Shown: in pieces, positions 33,379 through 45,885 of the stretch | Position numbering within the stretch: position 1 is the first letter of the stretch | How the letters are laid out: each line of letters opens with the position of its first letter | DNA from: Oryzias latipes | Lineage: Eukaryota > Chordata > Actinopteri > Beloniformes > Adrianichthyidae | Reading direction: 5' to 3' | Assembly (NCBI RefSeq): GCF_002234675.1 | Contig: NC_019859.2 | Coordinates: forward strand, 16,395,811-16,459,810 | DNA length: 64,000 bases | Notes under the pieces: model-generated | What the model was told of the DNA's origin: nothing | Seen by the model: only the letters and a program-made list of their open reading frames with translations | The model's database searches: none | Made by a program: the position numbers and the translations under genes

Positions 33379-33435
33379 CACCTGATCCAGGTGGCCAGTT
33401 ATAAATGCAGCGGGGTTAGCTGCAAAGCAGACTGT
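33379..33435 (+). promoter_or_regulatory. Promoter-like module (paired E-boxes + TATAAA), unit 1
   Basis: CACCTGATCCAGGTG (33379-33393) holds two E-boxes in inverted orientation. TATAAA is at 33400-33405, and a plausible start (AGACTG) lies about 25-30 bp further on at 33430. Exon A follows within 40 bp. The arrangement is conserved in every complete long unit (for example 36916, 38691, 42200, 50728, 52468, 57084 and 58844, approximate) and is absent from short units. Function is inferred only. Confidence 0.4.
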
Positions 33436-33466
33436 AAGAAGACAATTTAATCATCTCCATTTTCAG

Positions 33467-33526
33467 GGATCATCTCAGAAAGAATCAACAGATGTTTCAA
33501 AAGCCAAGAGAGGAAGAAAGAAAAAG
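33467..33526 (+). CDS. Exon-like segment A (AT-hook-like), unit 1
   Basis: The acceptor CTCCATTTTCAG ends at 33466 and the donor GTTGGT starts at 33527. 60 nt, phase 0 throughout: GSSQKESTDVSKAKRGRKKK. The RGRKKK end resembles an AT-hook or nuclear localisation signal. An alternative frame starts at an internal ATG (MFQKPREEERKR). It is found only in long units. I cannot match it to a known gene. Its small size makes the call tentative. Confidence 0.4.
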
Positions 33527-33559
33527 GTTGGTCATGAACATTTTTACTTATTTTACTTA

Positions 33560-33691
33560 CTCCTGGTGAGGCTTCTGGCGCTCGTCAGATCGCCGAGAGC
33601 AAAGGCCCGCCTAATCCGGATTTATGGCCCCCTGTGAAAGGATTTGGGGGGCGTGGTTAAAGAAAAATGTTCTAAGTCATTTTTGTTTGAT
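33560..33691 (+). repeat. Intra-unit direct repeat 2 (132 bp), unit 1
   Basis: Second copy of the same sequence, directly before the exon B acceptor. The 749-bp offset between the two copies equals the length difference between long and short units. Confidence 0.9.
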
Positions 33692-33700
33692 AGTTTTCAG

Positions 33701-33793
33701 CCAATGCTCAACAAGTCTTTAGCTGAACAGCGGCAATACGAGGAAGCAAAGAAAGGGGCGCTGAAGAAAGCTGAGCAAGTCAAAGAAAACGCA
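33701..33793 (+). CDS. Exon-like segment B (Lys/Glu-rich helix), unit 1
   Basis: The acceptor TAGTTTTCAG ends at 33700 and the donor GTAGGT starts at 33794. 93 nt, phase 0. It encodes PMLNKSLAEQRQYEEAKKGA, then LKKAEQVKENA, a charged probable helix. The ATG at its second codon could start a short protein. Present in all 17 complete units, with rare substitutions only (Ala to Val, Gln to Lys, Asn to Tyr). The 95-bp gap to exon C is a typical fish intron size. Confidence 0.5.
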
Positions 33794-33888
33794 GTAGGTA
33801 CAAAATATAGATTTACTGTTTTCTTTTTGTTACATTCAAATACAATTAGAAAAAAAAATGTCTGTTTTTAATTAACAAAACAATGCAG

Positions 33889-34153
33889 AACACCAAAGTG
33901 AAAGAAATTGTGAGAGAGGCCGGTGGCGGAGGGGCCGGTGGGGCAGAGGCCGGTGGCTCAAGGACCGGTGGCTCAAGGACTGGCGGCGCAAAGACCAGCG
34001 GCTCAAAGACCGGCGGCTCAAAGGCCGGCAGCGCAAAGACCAGCGGCGCAAAGACCAGCGGCGCAAAGACCAGCAGCGCAGAGACCACCACTCCAATCGC
34101 AAAGTGCCACGAATCGAGCCAGGGACGACCGGAGGCAGGCTGCGGCAAATAGA
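33889..34153 (+). CDS. Exon-like segment C (Gly/Ser/Lys minisatellite exon), unit 1
   Basis: The acceptor AAAACAATGCAG ends at 33888. A donor-like GTGAGT starts at 34154, directly after the stop TAG (34150-34152). In phase 0 with exon B it encodes [18 protein letters not shown], a tract of GGS/GAKTS repeats, and ends [12 protein letters not shown]. The repeat DNA is 15 bp (GGCGCAAAGACCAGC). A second frame (RRKDQ repeats) is also open and would reach the donor. The phase-0 join to exon B and the helix-like [11 protein letters not shown] favour the first reading. Confidence 0.45.
33910..34083 (+). repeat. 15-bp coding minisatellite in exon C, unit 1
   Basis: Tandem variants of GGCGCAAAGACCAGC and GGCTCAAAGACCGGC. 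Across the array the tract changes by whole 15-bp steps: from its ATG the segment is 74, 79, 89, 94, 114 or 119 codons. Confidence 0.9.
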
Positions 34154-34189
34154 GTGAGTTATAAGTCTTTGCTCCAAAACATGACGTTT

Positions 34190-35966
34190 CTCTTTAACCA
34201 AAGTACATTTTAAGAACGATGCATTCGTTATAACATACTCAGTATACTGTATTAAGTTTCAATACTTTTTGAGTGTTTCTCAATTAAAATGCTTTTCATC
34301 AGTGCATCCTTTCCACATTCGACACACCGCATTTCTCCACAATATATATTTTTTCAAAGTACAATTTATAGTTACAAACACTCTTTTAAAATTGATTTCA
34401 AATAAAAACAGACACTTGCAATTTAGCCTTTTTAGAGTAATCATCATTAAACTGTAAATGCTTAGTATAGGCACAAAGTTTAAAATTTCACGTCATTTTC
34501 TTAAAACAATTTTATACACAGATTGTTTGCAGTTTTTCCTAGTGAAGTCAAATGTATTCTGTTGTCAGGTTCTCCTGGTGAGGCTTCTGGCGCTCGTCAG
34601 ATCGCCAAGAGCAAAGGCCCGCCTAATCAGGATTTATGGCCCCCTGTGACGGATTTGGGGGGGTGGTTAAAGAAAAATGTTCTAAGTCATTTTTGTTTGA
34701 TATGACTTCAATAAAATGTTATCTTTAAATTAGTTTATATACTATAGTACAATGAATAGAGAAGAGAACAAAGAGTGTTTCTGATGTGTTTTTTTCTTTT
34801 TTTCCTTTTGCATTTCATATTTTTTTCTCCATTAGGTAAATTTTGAAGAAAACTTTAAAAATCTTTTACACAACACAAAATCACCAACCAACTGTCCCTA
34901 AGGGACATCCCTGGTAGGGGGTATTGGGCCCTTGGCAACGGTATTTGCAAAGTTCTACTGGCCTCTTTATGCATCTGAGTGTCCACAATCCCCAGATCTT
35001 GCGCCCGATACAATTAACTTTCCACGTGTCGCTGACGAGGATGCTGAAGTTCTACTGAAACCCATCACTATGGCAGAAGTCTCTGAGGCCATTGCTGGTT
35101 AGCTGGATTGAGTGTTCCCAGTTTCTGCCTGACTGAGCTCACCTGATCCAGGTGGCCAGTTATAAATGCAGCGGGGTTAGCTGCAAAGCAGACTGTAAGA
35201 AGACAATTTAATCATCTCCATTTTCAGGGATCATCTCAGAAAGAATCAACAGATGTTTCAAAAGCCAAGAGAGGAAGAAAGAAAAAGGTTGGTCATGAAC
35301 ATTTTTACTTATTTTACTTACTCCTGGTGAGGCTTCTGGCGCTCGTCAGATCGCCGAGAGCAAAGGCCCGCCTAATCCGGATTTATGGCCCCCTGTGAAC
35401 GGATTTGGGGGGCGTGGTTAAAGAAAAATATTCTAAGTCATTTTTGTTTGATAGTTTTTAGCCAATGCTCAACAAGTCTTTAGCTGAACAGCGGCAATAC
35501 GAGGAAGCAAAGAAAGGGGCGCTGAAGAAAGCTGAGCAAGTCAAAGAAAACGCAGTAGGTACAAAATATAGATTTACTGTTTTCTTTTTGTTACATTCAA
35601 ATACAATTAGAACAAAAAAATGTCTGTTTTTAATTAACAAAACAATGCAGAACACCAAAGTGAAAGAAATTGTGAGAGAGGCCGGTGGCGGAGGGGCCGG
35701 TGGGGCAGAGGCCGGTGGCTCAAGGACCGGTGGCTCAAGGACTGGCGGCGCAAAGACCAGCGGCTCAAAGACCGGCGGCTCAAAGGCCGGCAGCGCAAAG
35801 ACCAGCGGCGCAAAGACCAGCGGCGCAAAGACCAGCAGCGCAAAGACCAGCGGCGCAAAGACCACCACTCCAATCGCAAAGTGCCACGAATCGAGCCAGG
35901 GACGACCGGAGGCAGGCTGCGGCAAATAGAGTGAGTTATAAGTCTTTGCTCCAAAACATGACGTTT
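34190..35966 (+). repeat. Array unit 2 (long, 1777 bp)
   Basis: The intron between exons B and C happens to lack stops in phase, so 35465-35929 reads as one 154-codon frame. Twin of unit 5. Confidence 0.95.
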
Positions 35967-37742
35967 CTCTTTAACCAAAGTACATTTTAAGAACGATGCA
36001 TTCGTTATAACATACTCAGTATACTGTATTAAGTTTCAATACTTTTTGAGTGTTTCTCATTTAAAATGCTTTTCATCAGTGCATCCTTTCCACATTCGAC
36101 ACACCGCATTTCTCCACAATATATATTTTTTCAAAGTACAATTTATAGTTACAAACACTCTTTTAAAATTGATTTCAAATAAAAACAGACACTTGCAATT
36201 TAGCCTTTTTAGAGTAATCATCATTAAACTGTAAATGCTTAGTATAGGCACAAAGTTTAAAATTTCACGTCATTTTCTTAAAACAATTTTATACACAGAT
36301 TGTTTGCAGTTTTTCCTAGTGAAGTCAAATGTATTCTGTTGTCAGGTTCTCCTGGTGAGGCTTCTGGTGCTCGTCAGATCGCCAAGAGCAAAGGCCCGCC
36401 TAATCAGGATTTATGGCCCCCTGTGACAGATTTGGGGGGGTGGTTAAAGAAAAATGTTCTAAGTCATTTTTGTTTGATATGACTTCAATAAAATGTTATC
36501 TTTAAATTAGTTTACATACTATAGTACAATGAATAGAGAAGAGAACAAAGAGTGTTGCTGATGTGTTTTTTTCTTTTTTTCATTTTGCATTTCATATTTT
36601 TTTCTCCATTAGGTAAATTTTGAAGAAAATTTTAAAAATCTTTTACACAACACAAAATCACCAACCAACTGTCCGTAAGGGACATCCCTGGTAGGGGGTA
36701 TTGGGCCCTTGGCAACGGTATTTGCAAAGTTCTACTGGCCTCTTTATGCATCTGAGTGTCCACAATCCCCAGATCTTGCGCCCGATACAATTAACTTTCC
36801 ACGTGTCGCTGACGAGGATGCTGAAGTTCTAGGGAAACCCATCACTATGGCAGAAGTCTCTGAGGCCATTGCTGGTTAGCTGGATTGAGTGTTCCCAGTT
36901 TCTGCCTGACTGAGCTCACCTGATCCAGGTGGCCAGTTATAAATGCAGCGGGGTTAGCTGCAAAGCAGACTGTAAGAAGACAATTTAATCATCTCCATTT
37001 TCAGGGATCATCTCAGAAAGAATCAACAGATGTTTCAAAAGCCAAGAGAGGAAGAAAGAAAAAGGTTGGTCATGAACATTTTTACTTATTTTACTTACTC
37101 CTGGTGAGGCTTCTGGCGCTCGTCAGATCGCCGAGAGCAAAGGCCCGCCTAGTCCGGATTTATGGCCCCCTGTGAACGGATTTGGGGGGCGTGGTTAAAG
37201 AAAAATGTTCTAAGTCATTTTTGTTTGATAGTTTTCAGCCAATGCTCAACAAGTCTTTAGCTGAACAGCGGCAATACGAGGAAGCAAAGAAAGGGGCGCT
37301 GAAGAAAGCTGAGCAAGTCAAAGAAAACGCAGTAGGTACAAAATATAGATTTACTGTTTTCTTTTTGTTACATTCAAATACAATTAGAAAAAAAAATGTC
37401 TGTTTTTAATTAACAAAACAATGCAGAACACCAAAGTGAAAGAAATTGTGAGAGAGGCCGGTGGCGGAGGGGCCGGTGGGGCAGAGGCCGGTGGCTCAAG
37501 GACCGGTGGCTCAAGGACTGGCGGCGCAAAGACCAGCGGCTCAAGGACCGGTGGTTCAAAGGCCGGCAGCGCAAAGACCAGCGGCGCAAAGACCAGCGGC
37601 GCAAAGACCAGCAGCGCAAAGACCAGCGGCGCAAAGACCACCACTCCAATCGCAAAGTGCCACGAATCGAGCCAGGGACGACCGGAGGCAGGCTGCGGCA
37701 AATAGAGTGAGTTATAAGTCTTTGCTCCAAAACATGACGTTT
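35967..37742 (+). repeat. Array unit 3 (long, 1776 bp)
   Basis: Exon C is one 15-bp repeat longer than in unit 1, with AGGACCGGTGGTTC in the repeat tract. The early region has CATTTAAAATG instead of CAATTAAAATG. Confidence 0.95.
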
Positions 37743-39473
37743 CTCTTTAACCAAAGTACATTTTAAGAACGATGCATTCGTTATAACATACTCAGTATAC
37801 TGTATTAAGTTTCAATACTTTTTGAGTGTTTCTCAATTAAAATGCTTTTCATCAGTGCATCCTTTCCACATTCGACACACCGCATTTCTCCACAATATAT
37901 ATTTTTTCAAAGTACAATTTATAGTTACAAACACTCTTTTAAAATTGATTTCAAATAAAAACAGACACTTGCAATTTAGCCTTTTTAGAGTAATCATCAT
38001 TAAACTGTAAATGCTTAGTATAGGCACAAAGTTTAAAATTTCACGTCATTTTCTTAAAACAATTTTATACACAGATTGTTTGCAGTTTTTCCTAGTGAAG
38101 TCAAATGTATTCTGTTGTCAGGTTCTCCTGGTGAGGCTTCTGGTGCTCGTCAGATCGCCAAGAGCAAAGGCCCGCCTAATCAGGATTTATGGCCCCCTGT
38201 GACAGATTTGGGGGGGTGGTTAAAGAAAAATGTTCTAAGTCATTTTTGTTTGATATGACTTCAATAAAATGTTATCTTTAAATTAGTTTACATACTATAG
38301 TACAATGAATAGAGAAGAGAACAAAGAGTGTTGCTGATGTGTTTTTTTCTTTTTTTCATTTTGCATTTCATATTTTTTTCTCCATTAGGTAAATTTTGAA
38401 GAAAATTTTAAAAATCTTTTACACAACACAAAATCACCAACCAACTGTCCGTAAGGGACATCCCTGGTAGGGGGTATTGGGCCCTTGGCAACGGTATTTG
38501 CAAAGTTCTACTGGCCTCTTTATGCATCTGAGTGTCCACAATCCCCAGATCTTGCGCCCGATACAATTAACTTTCCACGTGTCGCTGACGAGGATGCTGA
38601 AGTTCTAGGGAAACCCATCACTATGGCAGAAGTCTCTGAGGCCATTGCTGGTTAGCTGGATTGAGTGTTCCCAGTTTCTGCCTGACTGAGCTCACCTGAT
38701 CCAGGTGGCCAGTTATAAATGCAGCGGGGTTAGCTGCAAAGCAGACTGTAAGAAGACAATTTAATCATCTCCATTTTCAGGGATCATCTCAGAAAGAATC
38801 AACAGATGTTTCAAAAGCCAAGAGAGGAAGAAAGAAAAAGGTTGGTCATGAACATTTTTACTTATTTTACTTACTCCTGGTGAGGCTTCTGGCGCTCGTC
38901 AGATCGCCGAGAGCAAAGGCCCGCCTAATCCGGATTTATGGCCCCCTGTGAAAGGATTTGGGGGGCGTGGTTAAAGAAAAATGTTCTAAGTCATTTTTGT
39001 TTGATAGTTTTCAGCCAATGCTCAACAAGTCTTTAGCTGAACAGCGGCAATACGAGGAAGCAAAGAAAGGGGCGCTGAAGAAAGCTGAGCAAGTCAAAGA
39101 AAACGCAGTAGGTACAAAATATAGATTTACTGTTTTCTTTTTGTTACATTCAAATACAATTAGAAAAAAAAATGTCTGTTTTTAATTAACAAAACAATGC
39201 AGAACACCAAAGTGAAAGAAATTGTGAGAGAGGCCGGTGGCGGAGGGGCCGGTGGGGCAGAGGCCGGTGGCTCAAGGACCGGTGGCTCAAAGACCGGCGG
39301 CTCAAAGGCCGGCAGCGCAAAGACCAGCGGCGCAAAGACCAGCGGCGCAAAGACCAGCAGCGCAGAGACCACCACTCCAATCGCAAAGTGCCACGAATCG
39401 AGCCAGGGACGACCGGAGGCAGGCTGCGGCAAATAGAGTGAGTTATAAGTCTTTGCTCCAAAACATGACGTTT
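37743..39473 (+). repeat. Array unit 4 (long, 1731 bp)
   Basis: Contracted exon C (79 codons). Shares GTGAAAGGATTTGG in direct repeat 2 with unit 1, where other copies have GTGAACGGATTTGG. Confidence 0.95.
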
Positions 39474-41250
39474 CTCTTTAACCAAAGTACATTTTAAGAA
39501 CGATGCATTCGTTATAACATACTCAGTATACTGTATTAAGTTTCAATACTTTTTGAGTGTTTCTCAATTAAAATGCTTTTCATCAGTGCATCCTTTCCAC
39601 ATTCGACACACCGCATTTCTCCACAATATATATTTTTTCAAAGTACAATTTATAGTTACAAACACTCTTTTAAAATTGATTTCAAATAAAAACAGACACT
39701 TGCAATTTAGCCTTTTTAGAGTAATCATCAATAAACTGTAAATGCTTAGTATAGGCACAAAGTTTAAAATTTCACGTCATTTTCTTAAAACAATTTTATA
39801 CACAGATTGTTTGCAGTTTTTCCTAGTGAAGTCAAATGTATTCTGTTGTCAGGTTTTCCTGGTGAGGCTTCTGGTGCTCGTCAGATCGCCAAGAGCAAAG
39901 GCCCGCCTAATCAGGATTTATGGCCCCCTGTGACGGATTTGGGGGGGTGGTTAAAGAAAAATGTTCTAAGTCATTTTTGTTTGATATGACTTCAATAAAA
40001 TGTTATCTTTAAATTAGTTTATATACTATAGTACAATGAATAGAGAAGAGAACAAAGAGTGTTTCTGATGTGTTTTTTTCTTTTTTTCCTTTTGCATTTC
40101 ATATTTTTTTCTCCATTAGGTAAATTTTGAAGAAAATTTTAAAAATCTTTTACACAACACAAAATCACCAACCAACTGTCCGTTAGGGACATCCCTGGTA
40201 GGGGGTATTGGGCCCTTGGCAACGGTATTTGCAAAGTTCTACTGGCCTCTTTATGCATCTGAGTGTCCACAATCCCCAGATCTTGCGCCCGATACAATTA
40301 ACTTTCCACGTGTCGCTGACGAGGATGCTGAAGTTCTAGGGAAACCCATCACTATGGCAGAAGTCTCTGAGGCCATTGCTGGTTAGCTGGATTGAGTGTT
40401 CCCAGTTTCTGCCTGACTGAGCTCACCTGATCCAGGTGGCCAGTTATAAATGCAGCGGGGTTAGCTGCAAAGCAGACTGTAAGAAGACAATTTAATCATC
40501 TCCATTTTCAGGGATCATCTCAGAAAGAATCAACAGATGTTTCAAAAGCCAAGAGAGGAAGAAAGAAAAAGGTTGGTCATGAACATTTTTACTTATTTTA
40601 CTTACTCCTGGTGAGGCTTCTGGCGCTCGTCAGATCGCCGAGAGCAAAGGCCCGCCAAATCCGGATTTATGGCCCCCTGTGAACGGATTTGGGGGGCGTG
40701 GTTAAAGAAAAATATTCTAAGTCATTTTTGTTTGATAGTTTTTAGCCAATGCTCAACAAGTCTTTAGCTGAACAGCGGCAATACGAGGAAGCAAAGAAAG
40801 GGGCGCTGAAGAAAGCTGAGCAAGTCAAAGAAAACGCAGTAGGTACAAAATATAGATTTACTGTTTTCTTTTTGTTACATTCAAATACAATTAGAACAAA
40901 AAAATGTCTGTTTTTAATTAACAAAACAATGCAGAACACCAAAGTGAAAGAAATTGTGAGAGAGGCCGGTGGCGGAGGGGCCGGTGGGGCAGAGGCCGGT
41001 GGCTCAAGGACCGGTGGCTCAAGGACTGGCGGCGCAAAGACCAGCGGCTCAAAGACCGGCGGCTCAAAGGCCGGCAGCGCAAAGACCAGCGGCGCAAAGA
41101 CCAGCGGCGCAAAGACCAGCAGCGCAAAGACCAGCGGCGCAAAGACCACCACTCCAATCGCAAAGTGCCACGAATCGAGCCAGGGACGACCGGAGGCAGG
41201 CTGCGGCAAATAGAGTGAGTTATAAGTCTTTGCTCCAAAACATGACGTTT
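39474..41250 (+). repeat. Array unit 5 (long, 1777 bp)
   Basis: It carries the same 154-codon read-through frame as unit 2 (40749-41213) and the same variants TATTCTAAGTC and TAGTTTTTAGCC before exon B. The exon B acceptor is TTTTTAG instead of TTTTCAG. Confidence 0.95.
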
Positions 41251-43011
41251 CTCTTTAACCAAAGTACATTTTAAGAACGATGCATTCGTTATAACATACT
41301 CAGTATACTGTATTAAGTTTCAATACTTTTTGAGTGTTTCTCAATTAAAATGCTTTTCATCAGTGCATCCTTTCCACATTCGACACACCGCATTTCTCCA
41401 CAATATATATTTTTTCAAAGTACAATTTATAGTTACAAACACTCTTTTAAAATTGATTTCAAATAAAAACAGACACTTGCAATTTAGCCTTTTTAGAGTA
41501 ATCATCATTAAACTGTAAATGCTTAGTATAGGCACAAAGTTTAAAATTTCACGTCATTTTCTTAAAACAATTTTATACACAGATTGTTTGCAGTTTTTCC
41601 TAGTGAAGTCAAATGTATTCTGTTGTCAGGTTCTCCTGGTGAGGCTTCTGGTGCTCGTCAGATCGCCAAGAGCAAAGGCCCGCCTAATCAGGATTTATGG
41701 CCCCCTGTGACAGATTTGGGGGGGTGGTTAAAGAAAAATGTTCTAAGTCATTTTTGTTTGATATGACTTCAATAAAATGTTATCTTTAAATTAGTTTACA
41801 TACTATAGTACAATGAATAGAGAAGAGAACAAAGAGTGTTGCTGATGTGTTTTTTTCTTTTTTTCATTTTGCATTTCATATTTTTTTCTCCATTAGGTAA
41901 ATTTTGAAGAAAATTTTAAAAATCTTTTACACAACACAAAATCACCAACCAACTGTCCGTAAGGGACATCCCTGGTAGGGGGTATTGGGCCCTTGGCAAC
42001 GGTATTTGCAAAGTTCTACTGGCCTCTTTATGCATCTGAGTGTCCACAATCCCCAGATCTTGCGCCCGATACAATTAACTTTCCACGTGTCGCTGACGAG
42101 GATGCTGAAGTTCTAGGGAAACCCATCACTATGGCAGAAGTCTCTGAGGCCATTGCTGGTTAGCTGGATTGAGTGTTCCCAGTTTCTGCCTGACTGAGCT
42201 CACCTGATCCAGGTGGCCAGTTATAAATGCAGCGGGGTTAGCTGCAAAGCAGACTGTAAGAAGACAATTTAATCATCTCCATTTTCAGGGATCATCTCAG
42301 AAAGAATCAACAGATGTTTCAAAAGCCAAGAGAGGAAGAAAGAAAAAGGTTGGTCATGAACATTTTTACTTATTTTACTTACTCCTGGTGAGGCTTCTGG
42401 CGCTCGTCAGATCGCCGAGAGCAAAGGCCCGCCTAATCCGGATTTATGGCCCCCTGTGAACGGATTTGGGGGGCGTGGTTAAAGAAAAATGTTCTAAGTC
42501 ATTTTTGTTTGATAGTTTTCAGCCAATGCTCAACAAGTCTTTAGCTGAACAGCGGCAATACGAGGAAGCAAAGAAAGGGGCGCTGAAGAAAGCTGAGCAA
42601 GTCAAAGAAAACGCAGTAGGTACAAAATATAGATTTACTGTTTTCTTTTTGTTACATTCAAATACAATTAGAAAAAAAAATGTCTGTTTTTAATTAACAA
42701 AACAATGCAGAACACCAAAGTGAAAGAAATTGTGAGAGAGGCCGGTGGCGGAGGGGCCGGTGGGGCAGAGGCCGGTGGCTCAAGGACCGGTGGCTCAAGG
42801 ACTGGCGGCGCAAAGACCAGCGGCTCAAGGACCGGTGGTTCAAAGGCCGGCAGCGCAAAGACCAGCGGCGCAAAGACCAGCGGCGCAAAGACCAGCAACG
42901 CAGAGACCACCACTCCAATCGCAAAGTGCCACGAATCGAGCCAGGGACGACCGGAGGCAGGCTGCGGCAAATAGAGTGAGTTATAAGTCTTTGCTCCAAA
43001 ACATGACGTTT
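41251..43011 (+). repeat. Array unit 6 (long, 1761 bp)
   Basis: Exon C has 89 codons with the AGCAACGCAGAGACC variant also found in units 7, 10 and 15. Confidence 0.95.
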
Positions 43012-44846
43012 CTCTTTAACCAAAGTACATTTTAAGAACGATGCATTCGTTATAACATACTCAGTATACTGTATTAAGTTTCAATACTTTTTGAGTGTTT
43101 CTCAATTAAAATGCTTTTCATCAGTGCATCCTTTCCACATTCGACACACCGCATTTCTCCACAATATATATTTTTTCAAAGTACAATTTATAGTTACAAA
43201 CACTCTTTTAAAATTGATTTCAAATAAAAAAGACACTTGCAATTTAGCCTTTTTAGAGTAATCATCATTAAACTGTAAATGCTTAGTATAGGCACAAAGT
43301 TTAAAATTTCACGTCATTTTCTTAAAACAATTTTATACACAGATTGTTTGCAGTTTTTCCTAGTGAAGTCAAATGTATTCTGTTGTCAGGTTTTCCTGGT
43401 GAGGCTTCTGGCGCTCGTCAGATCGCCAAGAGCAAAGGCCCGCCTAATCAGGATTTATGGCCCCCTGTGACGGATTTGGTTGGGTGGTTAAAGAAAAATG
43501 TTCTAAGTCATTTTTGTTTGATATGACTTCAATAAAATGTTATCTTTAAATTAGTTTATATACTATAGTACAATGAATAGAGAAGAGAACAAAGAGTGTT
43601 GCTGATGTGTTTTTTTCTTTTTTTCATTTTGCATTTCATATTTTTTTCTCCATTAGGTAAATTTTGAAGAAAATTTTAAAAATCTTTTACACAACACAAA
43701 ATCACCAACCAACTGTCCGTTAGGGACATCCCTGGTAGGGGGTATTGGGCCCTTGGCAACGGTATTTGCAAAGTTCTACTGGCCTCTTTATGCATCTGAG
43801 TGTCCACAATCCCCAGGTCTTGCGCCCGATACAATAAACTTTCCACGTGTCGCTGACGAGGATGCTGAAGTTCTAGGGAAACCCATCACTATGGCAGAAG
43901 TCTCTGAGGCCATTGCTGGTTAGCTGGATTGAGTGTTCCCAGTTTCTGCCTGACTGAGCTCACCTGATCCAGGTGGCCAGTTATAAATGCAGCGGGGTTA
44001 GCTGCAAAGCAGACTGTAAGAAGACAATTTAATCATCTCCATTTTCAGGGATCATCTCAGAAAGAATCAACAGATGTTTCAAAAGCCAAGAGAGGAAGAA
44101 AGAAAAAGGTTGGTCATGAACATTTTTACTTATTTTACTTACTCCTGGTGAGGCTTCTGGCGCTCGTCAGATCGCCGAGAGCAAAGGCCCGCCTAATCCG
44201 GATTTATGGCCCCCTGTGAACGGATTTGGGGGGCGTGGTTAAAGAAAAATGTTCTAAGTCATTTTTGTTTGATAGTTTTCAGCCAATGCTCAACAAGTCT
44301 TTAGCTGAACAGCGGCAATACGAGGAAGCAAAGAAAGGGGTGCTGAAGAAAGCTGAGCAAGTCAAAGAAAACGCAGTAGGTACAAAATATAGATTTACTG
44401 TTTTCTTTTTGTTACATTCAAATACAATTAGAAAAAAAAATGTCTGTTTTTAATTAACAAAACAATGCAGAACACCAAAGTGAAAGAAATTGTGAGAGAG
44501 GCCGGTGGCGGAGGGGCCGGTGGGGCAGAGGCCGGTGGCTCAAGGACCGGTGGCTCAAGGACTGGCGGCGCAAAGACCAGCGGCTCAAGGACCGGTGGTT
44601 CAAAGGCCGGCAGCGCAAAGACCAGCGGCGCAAAGACCAGCGGCGCAAAGACCAGCGGCGCAAAGACCGGCGGCTCAAAGGGCGGCAGCGCAAAGACCAG
44701 CGGCGCAAAGACCAGCGGCGCAAAGACCAGCAACGCAGAGACCACCACTCCAATCGCAAAGTGCCACGAATCGAGCCAGGGACGACCGGAGGCAGGCTGC
44801 GGCAAATAGAGTGAGTTATAAGTCTTTGCTCCAAAACATGACGTTT
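43012..44846 (+). repeat. Array unit 7 (long, 1835 bp)
   Basis: Expanded exon C (114 codons), with a segment of the repeat tract duplicated. It is one of three expanded copies (7, 10, 15). Direct repeat 1 has GGTTGGGTGG instead of a G-run. Confidence 0.95.
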
Positions 44847-45885
44847 CTCTTTAACCAAAGTACATTTTAAGAACGATGCATTCGTTATAACATACTCAGT
44901 ATACTGTATTAAGTTTCAATACTTTTTGAGTGTTTCTCAATTAAAATGCTTTTCATCAGTGCATCCTTTCCACATTCGACACACCGCATTTCTCCACAAT
45001 ATATATTTTTTCAAAGTACAATTTATAGTTACAAACACTCTTTTAAAATTGATTTCAAATAAAAAAGACACTTGCAATTTAGCCTTTTTAGAGTAATCAT
45101 CATTAAACTGTTTGTTTTCCATCTAGCACACTGACTTATGTAAATGCTTAGTATAGGCACAAAGTTTAAAATTTCACGTCATTTTCTTAAAACAATTTCA
45201 TACACAGATTGTTTGCAGTTTTTCCTAGTGAAGTCAAATGTATTCTGTTGTCAGGTTCTCCTGGTGAGGCTTCTGGCGCTCGTCAGATCGCCAAGAGCAA
45301 AGGCCCGCCTAATCAGGATTTATGGCCCCCTGTGACGGATTTGGGGGGGTGGTTAAAGAAAAATTTTCTAAGTCATTTTTGTTTGATAGTTTTCAGCCAA
45401 TGCTCAACAAGTCTTTAGCTGAACAGCGGCAATACGAGGAAGCAAAGAAAGGGGCGCTGAAGAAAGCTGAGCAAGTCAAAGAAAACGCAGTAGGTACAAA
45501 ATATAGATTTACTGTTTTCTTTTTGTTACATTCAAATACAATTAGAAAAAAAAATGTCTGTTTTTAATTAACAAAACAATGCAGAACACCAAAGTGAAAG
45601 AAATTGTGAGAGAGGCCGGTGGCGGAGGGGCCGGTGGGGCAGAGGCCGGTGGCTCAAGGACCGGTTGCTCAAGGACTGGCGGCGCAAAGACCAGCGGCTC
45701 AAAGACCGGCGGCTCAAAGGCCGGCAGCACAAAGACCAGCGGCGCAAAGACCAGCGGCGCAAAGACCAGCAGCGCAGAGACCACCACTCCAATCGCAAAG
45801 TGCCACGAATCGAGCCAGGGACGACCGGAGGCAGGCTGCGGCAAATAGAGTGAGTTATAAGTCTTTGCTCCAAAACATGACGTTT
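44847..45885 (+). repeat. Array unit 8 (short, 1039 bp)
   Basis: Lacks the 749-bp block, so direct repeat 1 runs straight into exon B. It has the 30-bp segment seen in unit 1 and a GGTTGCTC variant in exon C. Confidence 0.95.

Larger units (their letters stand above)
32397..34189 (+). repeat. Array unit 1 (long, 1793 bp)
   Basis: It contains a 30-bp segment (around 32668-32697, TTTTCCATCTAGCACACTGA) that most long units lack. Exon C has 89 codons from its ATG. It serves as the reference copy for the sub-features below. Confidence 0.95.

Noticed and set aside
33923..34213. Plus-strand AAQRP-repeat and RRKDQ-repeat frames in exon C
   Set aside because: These are alternative frames of the same repeat. 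AAQRP is blocked by a TGA soon after the acceptor. RRKDQ needs a weaker donor (GTACAA) in exon B. Kept only as an alternative to the GAKTS reading.
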